Positions 11,792 to 30,464 of a DNA stretch of 64,000 nucleotides are shown here, in pieces (positions within the stretch are counted from its first letter, which is position 1; each line of letters starts with the position of its first letter). The stretch covers positions 23,282,646 through 23,346,645 of the forward strand of contig NC_088311.1 in the NCBI RefSeq assembly GCF_910592395.1, in the 5' to 3' direction. The notes under the pieces were generated by a model. That model saw only the letters and a program-made list of their open reading frames with translations. It had not been told where the DNA came from and ran no database searches. A program made the position numbers and the translations under genes. The stretch comes from Lineus longissimus (taxonomy: Eukaryota; Nemertea; Pilidiophora; Heteronemertea; Lineidae).

Positions 11792-12643
11792 ATTTCTTGA
11801 ATTCAGGCCAAACGTACTCTATTTCAAAGTGATTTCACTAAATAAACCAAGAAAAATTAGCAAGTGGTAGAGTAATGCATGCATAGACCGTCACACCGGA
11901 AACTCTGGAGGCTCTCCGACACTGTGTCTCCCCCCCTCCCCCCAATAGGGAAGAGACCTCTCCCGCGCTCTCTCCCTGCGCTGCCCTCCCCCATGCAAGC
12001 CAGTATAGTTCGGGAAAATCCGTACAGGGCCTATACGAAACATTTCGATGATGAGAAACAGGACTCCAAGATGCCGTTCGGCCAGTGGACCCGATGAATG
12101 AAACTAATGTAACCAATGTAACAGTCGACGAAGGTGGGAATCACATGCAGTGCATCATGCATGCACCGAAGGGCAAGTGAAGTGATTTGACAGTTGACAT
12201 ATGTTATCATGTTGGCCTTGGCCTTGAGGTTTTTTGCTTTTCTGTCTTTCTAATCTCACAAAAACACACAGAACTTGAGCCAATTCGACATCTACCTTCT
12301 CACCAGTTTGTCACCAAATATAATCACAGTTATTTGTCCCTATCATAAGCAAAATCAGGTTTAAGAAGTGTCAAACATGTCAAAAGTTGAAAAATATGGG
12401 CCACTTGTCAGCCATGATGTAAACAAAACACTACCGAAGCATTTTTGATACAAGTTATCTGATTGGGCAAATAATTTTTAGCACTCCAATCAGAACGCTT
12501 GTTATAAAAAAATGTCCTTTGACGTATTTCCTGCAAAATGGCCAACACTTCATGAAATTTTCCCTTTTTTCGTGATCTGCTCGTACAAAGTACACCTTTT
12601 ATCAACTATTGTCTGAAAGGACAGTGACGTATAATCAAGAACA
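11792..12643. promoter_or_regulatory. Shared divergent promoter region
   Basis: 852 bp separate the start codons of the minus-strand coiled-coil gene and FAM91A1. The part near 11925-11995 is pyrimidine/GC-rich and contains CCCCAATAGG; the remainder is AT-rich. The head-to-head arrangement implies that both upstream regions lie here. No TATA box is convincing. Confidence 0.55.
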
Positions 12644-20616
<7,973 letters not shown>

Positions 20617-22110
20617 GGTGAAATTGGGACAATCGATACCAGGCACTCTGTCATTGCATTTAGCTGCTGCAGGGAAGCAAATTGGGCCAAGATATGTACA
20701 AGACCAGGTGCTTATTTCATGTGTTAATGTATGCCGTGACTTGGTAACAGCCATTAGTGAGAGCTGAAGTTATGTCTTTAGAAAGACTACATTTGACAGT
20801 TGGCATCCAGGCAGTCCATGTATGCATTAGTTGTCCAGCTTATTATGTTGACAAAGAGTAATGAGAGCCGTTGTTTGATTTATCTCAGCCATTTTGAATA
20901 CAAGATGAATGCTGAATGTTGTCTATTTGGATCATGTTAGAAATATTCTAGGCCCAACTTGATTACCTGCAGTCGTAAACGCAGTGTCTATGTACTCTTC
21001 AGTTTAAAGCATGTTACTCTTGTTGAGTATTTCTGTTGTCCTCTTGCTTAACACAGGCTCTTGGAAACAACAGACTTGATAACTTGATCGAATGCTGGAG
21101 ACATGTGAAATGTTCGCAAAGCTCAAAATTGGCAAATTGGCTTCAGTGAGCGATGGACTAAATACTGCATTTCCTGTTGAGACTTCACGCTTTTATTGTA
21201 ATAAAGCCACCCTTACATGTATGTTACGAATAGCTACGAGTGGGTGCTTAGTCTGACCTTTGATTTAAATACTATTTCCATGGTGCCATTTCCCACAGCC
21301 ACCGTGTAGACACTAGAAATCTCCACATGCACAGTAGCTGTTGGAAAAATTGAAATGATAATTTGGGTACATGTCTTGAGAAATGCAGTCTTGACCAGGT
21401 GTTTCAGTACTTGTATTGGATATCAAACTCCTCGAATGATGAAGTTCTCAGTTTCTTTGACGATAAACAGAGCAGTATGCTACCAAGAATGTGTTTCTTC
21501 TAATTTGGTATCACAATTTTTAGTTTTGCTATTGTGTACAAATTAATGTTCATACTATTAATTCGTTATGATTGTATTAATTTCTTTATGTACATTCTTT
21601 ATTTTTATTGTATGTGCTGCATTATGTACATATCGTTAATCTATTTATTGTTACAGAGCATTTCATTGCACTTGGTGCACCATGTAACACTTAAGGATCA
21701 AAGTTTTTCTGAAATCCTTGTTCTGGGGTGTAAGCGGTTTTAAATCTGTCTGAGCATGAAAATACAGCATAACCCCTTAATACGGAGGTGTCCTGATTAG
21801 AGAGGTCAAATTGATTGGAAACTGCCAATTTGCGACTAAAACTACTGTTGTTAATAGAGAGGTGTCTGCTAAGGGAGGTTCCACTATGATATTATTAATG
21901 CTCCGAGTATAGTGATATATTGTATTTTGAGAGCCAAGGGTAAACAGGACATATATTACACAGTATGCGTGGGGAGAATTTGAACGTAAATCGTGTGATC
22001 TGTTGTCAAGAATCTGGTGATAACATTTGTAAACTTGTACACAGGCATGTATGATGGAGATATTTTAGTTAATAATCAATCAATGTGCTGGAATAAACTA
22101 TATCTTGCTA
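20617..22110 (+). other. FAM91A1 3' UTR and flank
   Basis: Noncoding. AATAAA occurs at 21200-21205 and again at 22092-22097, so the FAM91A1 transcript may end at either site. The segment also holds one copy of a dispersed repeat (about 21775-21900). No other gene is seen. Confidence 0.55.
21775..21900 (+). repeat. Dispersed repeat, copy 1 (GAGGTGTC family)
   Basis: About 125 bp with the ordered blocks GAGGTGTCCT, GAGGTCAAATT, GGAAAC, CCAATTTG, AAAACTA, GAGGTGTCTGCTA and GAGG-TCCACT. The same order recurs at about 35155-35292, 13 kb away. Confidence 0.75.
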
Positions 22111-22119
22111 TATAATTCA

Positions 22120-24720
22120 GTTAACCTTGTCCTTGTGGAAGAACGACCTGCATTCTTTTGGGACATCCTGAACAGCTAAATCTCCATTCATTCCATCCCA
22201 CCTTTGTAAGAGAATGACCTACTGTATTTTGAGACATCCTGAATATGGAGTTCATCATACAGTAAATCTCCAGTACATTCTTCCTCGTTTGGGAAACAAT
22301 CCTCAGTGTGTTTTGGAGCACCCTGAATGAGGAGCACATCCTTGCTTGAGGAAAACCAGCTGCCTTTTGAGACACCCGGAATAGTGATCACATCATGAAG
22401 TACATATTATCCCTGCTGGAGGACAACCAACTGTCTTTTGAGACACCCTGAATAGTGAGCACATCATCAATTACATATTATCCATGCTGGAGGACGACCA
22501 ACTGTCTTTTGAGACACCCTGTATATTGAGCATATCATCAAGTACATCTTGTCGTACTTAAAGAACAATCTACGTTCTTTTGAGACACCTTGAAAAGCTA
22601 CGTCTTCCGCCTAGCTCTTGTAAGAGAACAACCTATTGTCTTTAAGACTCCCCGAGTTGGGAGCTCGCCATCAAGTACATCTTGTCCTTGCTGGACAACA
22701 GCCTACTGCCTTTTGAGACACCCTGAATAGAGAGTTCCTCATCAGGTACATTGTACATCTTGTCTTGTCCTACATTACTTTGAGAGACGTGAATGGCGGA
22801 TTCTCCATCATCTATTCCGTCTCGCCTTTGGGAGAGCCTTGTCTTTTGATACACCCAGAATAGCGAGTTCGTCATAAGCACATCTTGTCCTTCTTGGAGA
22901 GTAACCTACCTTCATTTGAGACACCCTTAAGAGTAAATCTATATTCATTCCGTCTCGCCCTTGTAACATACAATCAACTGTCCTTGGAGACATACAGACT
23001 AAGGTGTTCGCATCCATCGCATCTTGTCCTTGTTTGAGACACATCGATTGGAAGAAGGGGGGATCGCGGGAGACTAGCCGTCTTAGCCTTAGTCGGCGAC
23101 TAGTGGTGAAGGAAAGTCCTGATGTAAAAACCCGGGGAGATGTCTCTCGTTAGCCCTGACAGGCAAGAATCTATCGAGGACAGGTGGAGGCCCAGAGCCT
23201 TGACAGTTAGGCAGTCCACCAAAGCGTAGAGATATCCTTCCCACCGAAGACGAAGGTGTTTGCATCCATCGCATCTTGCCCTTTTTGGAACAGAATCCAC
23301 CCTCGTTTGAGACACATCGATTGGATGAAGGAGGAGATCGAGGGAGACTAGCCGTCTTAGCCTTAGTCGGTGACTAGTGGAGGATAAGGAAAGTTTCGAT
23401 GTAAAACCCGGGGAGATGTCTCTCGTTAGCCCTGACAGGCAAGAATCTAAAGAGGACAGGTGGAGCCTCAGAGTCTTGACAGCTAGGCAGTCCACCTAAG
23501 CTTAGATATATCCTATCCACTGACCGAAGACGAAGGTGTTCGCATCCATCGCATGTTGTCCTTGTTGGAAAGGAATCCACCGGCCTTCATCCTAGTAAGA
23601 GCACAACCGACCGTCCTTTGGGACACACTTTAGGAGCTCTTCACCGTGTACGTCTTGTCCTTGTTGGAGAACAACCTACAGTTATTTTGACACCCTGAAT
23701 AGGTAATCTCTTTCCATTCCGTCTCGCCCTTGAAGGAGAACAACCTACTGTCCTTTGAGACGCCCTTTATAGGGAGATCTTCATCCAATACATCGTTTCT
23801 GTGTTGGAGAACACCAAATATAGCTGTCTGTCCTTTGAAACGCACTGACTAGGGAGTTCTCGACCATTGCATCTTGTCCTTGTTGGAACACAATCTACTG
23901 TCAGTCTTGTGGGACGACCTGAATAGGGAGTTCTTAATCTATTGGATGAAGGGGAGATCGGTGGAGACTTGACTTCTTAGCCTTGGTCGGCGACGAAACG
24001 AGGAGAAGGAAAATTCTGATGTAAAACCCAGGGAGGTGTCTCTCGTTGGCTTTGGCAGTCAAGAATCTGTAGCGGATAGGTGGAGCGCCTGAGAGCCATG
24101 ACAGGGAGTCTAACTAGGCCTGGAGGAGTCCTTCAAAATTCCCAACTACCGAGGACGAAGTACACACTGCGGAGAACAACCTATTGTGTTTTTCAGGCAC
24201 AATCTGAATATGGAGTTCTCTATCAAGCACATCTTGTCCTTGTTGGTCAACAACCTACATTCTTTCGAGACACACTGAATAACGAAATCGCCGTCATCTA
24301 TTCCGTCTCGCCCTTGAAAGAGAACAACTTGTTTTCTGAGACAACCTGAATAGGGAGTTCTTCATCAAGCACATATTGTCCTTGTTGGAGAACAACCGAT
24401 ATTCTTCTGAATAGCTAGGCCTTTATCCTTGTGACCGACCGTCTTCTGCGACACACTTGGGAGCTCTTCATCATGTACGTCTGGGGCATCTTGGAAAACA
24501 ACCCACATTCCTTTGGACCCCCTTGTAAGAGAACAACCCACTATCCTTTTAGACGGGTGATCTTCATCCAGTACCTCTTGTCCATGTCGGAGAACACCTT
24601 GCCCTTGTGGGAGCACAACCTGCTGTCTCTTGAGATGCCCTTAATGGGGAGATCTTCATCAAGTACATATTGTCCTTGTTAGAGAACAGCCTACTATCTT
24701 TTGAAAAGGCTAGGGCGAGG
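22120..24720 (+). repeat. Degenerate 71-bp satellite array
   Basis: The block GAGACACCCTGAATAG recurs in register: GACACC-type anchors at 22162, 22233, 22371, 22442, 22513, 22584, 22646 and 22717 are mostly 71 bp apart. Each unit also has an ATCAAGTACAT-like block, CTTGTCCTTG, and a GAGAACAACCTACTGTC-like block. Since 71 is not a multiple of three and stops are frequent, it is not a coding repeat. Longer non-71-bp segments are embedded at 23041-23560 and 23940-24150. Confidence 0.87.
23041..24150 (+). repeat. Longer-period segment within the 71-bp array (three copies)
   Basis: A roughly 200-bp unrelated segment appears at about 23041, 23309 and 23938. Shared blocks are GGGAGACTAGCCGTCTTAGC, GATGTCTCTCGTTAGCCCTG, CAAGAATCT and ACAGGTGGAG. 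The first two copies are 268 bp apart including one flanking satellite piece; the third is more diverged. This indicates amplification of an insertion together with the satellite. Confidence 0.82.
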
Positions 24721-24765
24721 CGTAATTGATGAAGATTTCACTACTCTATAGGGTGTCGCAAAAGA

Positions 24766-25206
24766 ATGAAGGTTGTCCTCCACAGCCTGTTTGTGACGTT
24801 GTTGTGGATATGCCAAGATGTGACTCGGAAATGTCTCTGCCCAGCCGATCTTGTGGTTATGCACTTTCTGTCTGGCCTACAGTGTGATGCTGTCATGCAA
24901 GATACTACACACTGTGAATGCATCAGTGTGCCCCTAATAAAGACTCTTTCCACTCTATATAACTGCTGTGATGGTCTTTGCGACTGCCTTGGTAGTGACT
25001 TCGCCAAAAATGTAACCGACCTGGTTGAGACGCTACCTCGGATACCTGGATATGACTTTGTCTCAGACATGTCAGATGGTCTTCCTACGGCTTCAGCGAT
25101 ACGACCGATCTATCTGCCAAGTAGTAACAATGTCACTGTACCAATGACTTCTGTGCCAGGCAATGTGTACCTTGGACAACATCTGGACTCTTCTGACATT
25201 TATTAA
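24766..25206 (+). CDS. Uncertain single-exon ORF, small Cys-rich secreted-like protein
   Basis: An uninterrupted 146-codon frame starting MKVVLHSLFVTLLWICQ, which resembles a signal peptide, followed by 11 cysteines in the first 80 or so residues and an N-glycosylation-type NVT. It lies between repeat blocks. Its start falls within an inverted satellite unit, and a diverged piece of its 3' half (GGATATGACTTTGTCTC-like) recurs near 25960. No family is recognised. It may be a chance frame in repeat DNA or a young orphan gene. Confidence 0.22.
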   Translation: MKVVLHSLFVTLLWICQDVTRKCLCPADLVVMHFLSGLQCDAVMQDTTHCECISVPLIKTLSTLYNCCDGLCDCLGSDFAKNVTDLVETLPRIPGYDFVSDMSDGLPTASAIRPIYLPSSNNVTVPMTSVPGNVYLGQHLDSSDIY

Positions 25207-25257
25207 GCTTCTGTACCGCCGTACGCTTGAAGACAGGTACGAGTAAGTCTACCCTTG

Positions 25258-25296
25258 GAGGAATTATATTTGAATTATACTCAAGTATAATTCCTC
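25258..25296. repeat. Nested AT-rich inverted repeat
   Basis: Arms GAGGAATTATA (25258-25268) and TATAATTCCTC (25286-25296) are perfect. A second arm, GAATTATACT, lies between them and pairs with AGTATAATTC, so two alternative hairpins are possible. Confidence 0.8.
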
Positions 25297-25559
25297 AAAG
25301 GTCTACCCTACCTGGGAACTCAAGTAGCCTGCTTGAAGTAGCATATTGACCCGATGAGGCTTATGTTTTAGACGTACCCCTGTACCTAAGACAACATCAG
25401 AACCCTTCTGACTTTGGCTGAGCTTCTTTCTCGTTTTATTCTGGAGACAGGCCCTTAAAGTACCCTTCTTGGCAGCTCAAATAGCCTACTTAGCTCATGT
25501 TCCTGTGAAGCTCTTGTACCTGCGGTTCCTCATAGGTTGTGACACTGCCTCTGTGCAAT

Positions 25560-25945
25560 GGCTTTCATCCAGTACATTTTATCCTTCTTGGATCTGATGG
25601 CGGCACCTGGAATAGCCAAATCTCCAGCCACTTCGTCTTGCCCTTGTTAGAGAACAGCATGCTGTCTTTGTGACACCGATGTACATGCACGTCTTGTCCT
25701 TGTTGGAGAACAACCTACATTATCTTTGAATAACGGGAATGGCTCAATCTCCTTCCAGTGCATCTCGTTCTTATTCTCTTTGGCAAAGACAGTGGCTAGG
25801 TTGTTCTCTTACACGGAAGGCTAGTTATTCAGTGTGTCTCAGGACACAGTAGATTGTTCTCTTACAAAGGCGATGCGTATAGATGAATTTATTTGAAAGC
25901 TATTCAGGGTGTCGCAAAAGAATGTAGGTTGTTGTGACACTTACT
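25560..25945. repeat. 71-bp satellite remnant with an inverted portion
   Basis: 25560-25785 reads in the same direction as the main array (CTTGTCCTTGTTGGAGAAC at about 25694). From about 25790 to 25945 the blocks are in reverse complement (AGGTTGTTCTCTTAC, TTCAGGGTGTCGCAAAAGAA). The same inverted block occurs at about 24745-24775. The array therefore switches orientation around the ORF-containing segment. Confidence 0.75.
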
Positions 25946-26019
25946 CGGACAACACTGTCCTAGATATGACTATGTCTCGGACGTGTCAAATAGTCTTCTG
26001 ACTTGGTTGTGTGCAAAAT

Positions 26020-26560
26020 GAGTGCTCTGCCTGGTCATGTTTTGAAACCGTCTCTGTGCAAAGACTTGGTCTACACTGTGCACAAGATGAAGGCTGTAAC
26101 TGCCAGGTTCTGCCACTGTCTCTGTGCAAATCACTTGGCCGTCACAGTGGAGATAATGAAGACTGTACTTGGCCAGGCTGGGAAACTGTCTCTCTGTAGA
26201 TCACTTGGTCAGCACAGTGCACAAGTTGAGGGCTGTACCTCGCCAGGTTGTGACAATGTCTCTGTGCTAATCTCGTGGCCGGCTCAGTTCACAGGATGAA
26301 GGCTGTACCTGGCCAGGTTGTGACAATGTCTCTGTGCTAATCTCGTGGCCGGCTCAGTTCACAGGATGAAGGCTGTACCAGGGACAGGTTGTGACACTGT
26401 CTCTGCACAAATGACTCGGTCAGCAAAGTGTCCACGATGAAGTTTGTACCAAGCCAGGATGTGACTTGGTCAGCAAAGTATGCAAGAGGGAGGCTGTGCC
26501 TGGCAAGGTTGTGACATATCTGTACAAATGGCTTTGTTGGCACTGTAAGCATGATTGGTA
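26020..26560 (+). repeat. 70-bp minisatellite
   Basis: The block AGGCTGTACCTGGCCAGG recurs at about 26091, 26160, 26230, 26300, 26370, 26441 and 26491, with spacings of 69, 70, 70, 70, 71 and 50. The units around 26235-26375 are almost identical, so part of the array is recent. It is different in sequence from the 71-bp satellite next to it, though their lengths are close. Confidence 0.87.
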
Positions 26561-26599
26561 ATGACAAACTTAAGCATATGCTTAGGTTACTCTTAGGGG

Positions 26600-29500
26600 C
26601 ATATAAACATTTGAGAGAGTCGGCTCACAGAAAACAAAACACTTGATATATTGCAGCATACAACAGGTTTTATTACCATATCAGATCTGGTAAATCTCAT
26701 ATTATGTTGAAAACAAATGTAAAATAAAACTACCAACAAAACGTTCCATAAATTCAGCACTATTCCCCTTATCTTGGGACACAGTCTTGAACAGTACAGT
26801 GATTACAAAGGCCGAGAAAGATGAAAAGTGAGAAAACGTCTTCACTTAAAGATGTGGTTCATTTGTGTACCGAGGTACATTATTTTTGTGTGTGCCACAG
26901 GTTATTAGAAATCAACATATCTAACCAGACACGCCAATGTAATGAGAATTGACCTACAGAATATACTGTGTACTAATTTAGCCAGTTTTGCTGCGTCTGT
27001 TCCACATAGGCTTTACTTTACTTGACACTAATTGTTATCGTAAGGATGAAAAGATTCCTCAAGGCAAAACCAGGTTCCTTCACCGGGGAGCATACTTGTA
27101 CCTTACAATAAACTCGCTGAAATTTTCAACTAGTTTTATAAACGCCCAATCGACCCAAGACATTTCCAATCTACTTAGCTCTCAGTCATCATCATCTTAG
27201 CATTCTAAGGTGTGAGTGCATCTGGTTTAGACTAACAACATTCTTCTCAATCAGTGTCAACATCAGGTCTTTAAATGTCTAAAATGACATCTATTTCTTG
27301 GATGCAGCTGAGCTTCCATTGGCTGTTTTCAACCAGAGTTGGTGAAATTTGTCACAAAAAAGGTTTAGCAGCAAAGAACTCATGCTGTATAGCATTAACT
27401 CTAAAGAACTCAAGAGGACTCATGCTGTATAGCATTAACTCTAAAGAACTCAAGAGGGATTCTTCAGAGAGAAACGGTAGTGGAACCAGAGGTGAAAAAA
27501 CAGACATTCTCCTGGTATGAAAACGACCCATGTTACCTCAATGACCACCAGGCAAAATAAAAAGTACGTCAGATATGAGCTCCAAAATAAATTAGCAACA
27601 TAATCAGATTAAATTAACAAGAGTACAAAAAAGATAGCAAAATCAAAATAGCCAAAAAAATGGTTACACGTTGACATTTTGTAGCAAGAGTTACAAGCAA
27701 AAGCAGCTGATGTAAATATCTACACTAAGAATAACATAAGAAATTCAGCAAGATTTGTCTTGCACAACCTTGTTAGAGAAAACTCCAAAGGAGCTTCCAC
27801 CTTGCCCCCCATTGGACATTTTCCACCAGAAAATGATTATTTTGGAACACCAAAAAGAACCTTGTTGGTGAATTCAACATCTATGCCGACAGATGACCTT
27901 CTAGTGTGGCCTGAGAAACAGGTGTGTCGTATCTCATAAGTCAGAAATGTGATTGAGGTCGGCGATTGGTGTATTTCACTACTTTCAGATGGTTGTGCAA
28001 GAAAAATCTCTTTATAACATAAAGTGATAGAATGTTCATGTGATCAATTTATATCTAATGTACATGTACATACTGTGTCAACGCAAATAAGCCAGTTGCA
28101 TAAAAGGCCTTTTTCACATGTAATAGGCTAATCAACTGGCTTAAAACCATTGACACAATATTTATAATTACAGCTGTAGTGTCATTATAAGTCATAAAGC
28201 CCAGGAACAAAATGTACAAACAAGTTTGGTGTTAAATGTGCCATACAAAGATTTATCTGACCACTAATCAGCTGAAAATTGATGCGAGGAAAATAGTACA
28301 AACATGCAAAACCTTATTGACTCTAGAGAGAAGATGTACATGTACACGTACATGGTGTACATTGTGGCCATGTGTCCTAGTACGTCTACTCAATTGTTTT
28401 TTTTCATTCCTCAATTAATGTTTAGAGTTTGGTTTCTTTCATGAAAGTGGTATGCATACAAAATGCTGCCTTTTTAATAAAAGTGCACAACAATAGAATG
28501 ACTGGAAGATCAAGAGTGTAGTGCTGTACATGGTGAACTAAAACGAAAAATGCAAATTTTCTGCCAATTTCTTTTTCCAGTTGTCCCCGAAATACATTCA
28601 AGGCATTTACATTGACACTTCTACAGAGGTTCTTCATTGATACCACATTATACTGCAATTCCAAAGAATCTGCCATGTTTGACTGTCACAGCAGGATGAC
28701 AGGTAGTGGGACGAGGTCTCAACTGTCACATCATGACATTCTGATGTTGTCACGCTGTTTTGAACTATGACATTATTTGAGATTTTGATGGCCAACGCAG
28801 TGGCAGCATGTGTAATGTGAAGTGTGACTCACCTGAACAACCTCCAATACCTCATTAGAAACACAGACAATTATGTAATGCAAATAGAACTCCATGCAGA
28901 AAGATGAATAAATCTTGCTATAGTTAAAAGGGTCATCTACAAATCATGCACAAACTGGAAAGATAATGTGTGCATGAAAATATTATGAAATGATTTCAAA
29001 CATCTATCATGTCTGTGCTAACAATCAATTATTTCTTAACTGACATGAAACCCCACATTCCTACATTAAATGTACAATATACCCCTCTTCAATCATCATT
29101 CGAATTCTTTTCTCTGGTCAGAAGGAAGGAATACTCCAAGTACTGAACAATTTGTAACAATCTAAAACTGGCTACATTCTCATTCTGTTTTATTTTTGGA
29201 GCATGATCACATTTATTATGAAATAGAGAACAGAAAGACATACATTTGGCTTCACTCTAAACCCACCTTTACAAGGCCTGGCAACCTTCAGAAGCAAATC
29301 GAGAATAAAATGCATTGCGTATCTGTGATCGATTTAGTCTTACAAAGCTTCAGAGTTTTTCAGTACAAACAACTACATGTAATAATGGTGGAACTTCTGA
29401 CTCTAGCTAAAAAATTCCAGCAAACTGTTTTAAAGAGGGAATATAGGCATCGAATGTTGTCTTTATGGACACAGTCTAGGTAGGTCAAAATCTAATACAC

Positions 29501-30464
29501 ATCTAAAGACGACAGGATATCTGATCAAGATGGCACCAGTGACATGCTTAATAAGTTGACATTACATGGGGCCTTGCTGTAATTACTCATGACAACTGCC
29601 CCCCCCCCCCCTGGCCTCAACTACATTCTCCCTTCAAGTTGTCTCAAATTCATGGCAAAGCAGTTTTAAGTAGGAGAAGCACATAAACTGTAAATATGTG
29701 GTAGAAAATAACACTTTATCGTTATCGTGGAGAAATTGGTGTATGGACTTTGGCATGTTTTATAATGGAACAACAGCATGGATACTACAGAGAGATTTTG
29801 CTATCTCGTTCCAGGAAAAGATCTACTGAGTTCGTTTTTTCTGGCTCACATTATGATGCCAGTGTTTTTTTTGGTATTGAGGACCAATGAACCAGAAATG
29901 CATGATGTCATGACGTTGGTACAACAATAAAGATGTCGTGAAGCTGAGTTAACATAAAGTGTAAAATGTGTCATTAATATGTTTCTGTCGATTCCACTGG
30001 GCATACTGGGATCCGCAGCTTGATCCATGGATACCAACTTGAAAATGGGAAAACGTACATTCGATGTCATACACAGAGAAGCAGGTTCTCAGCAGAGCTG
30101 TTCCCAAAACAGGATGGCAAAAACCCTCTAATATGCTAATAGATTGCAAAGGGTTATATCAGCATATGTCATGAACAGTAAGTCTTGTTTTTAACAATAA
30201 AGACTAGATCTACAGTGAGACTCATCTTAAAAATGCCATCTTCAGATTTCAAGTTTGCGATACAAAATGTCCACATAATTTGATCCTCTTGTCTTTTCCA
30301 CAGCAAATGAAGGCACTTTCATTCTAAGAAAGCAATAGATTTGAGTGCAGCTTTGGCATTGGTTAGCCAATAGCCCTCTTTACACTGTGAAAATTGAAAT
30401 CTGAGGATGGAGTTTCTATGCAAATGGCAGCATATCTGGCTCAGCAGCAACCTGCCACCTCGAA
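26600..30464. other. Noncoding AT-rich region, probable 3' flank of the ankyrin gene
   Basis: No coding exon is recognised over almost 4 kb. On the minus strand, AATAAA-type signals (TTTATT on plus, for example 26668-26673) could end a long 3' UTR of the ankyrin gene. It contains a 12-C run at about 29600 and a 40-bp tandem duplication (27378-27457). Confidence 0.45.
27378..27457 (+). repeat. 40-bp perfect tandem duplication
   Basis: Two adjacent identical 40-bp units beginning ACTCATGCTGTATAGC (27378-27417 and 27418-27457). Confidence 0.9.

Noticed and set aside
22121-23845. Minus-strand ORFs within the satellite (repeated VSKGSRLFSSK-type words)
   Set aside because: Repeated words come from the 71-bp unit read in shifting frames; 71 is not divisible by three and stops are frequent.
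22120-24720. CRISPR-like spaced repeats
   Set aside because: Repeat blocks are diverged whole units of a 71-bp satellite without unique spacers, in an animal genome.
26003-26299. 98-codon ORF in the 70-bp minisatellite
   Set aside because: Open only because of the repeat; 70-bp units shift frame from copy to copy.
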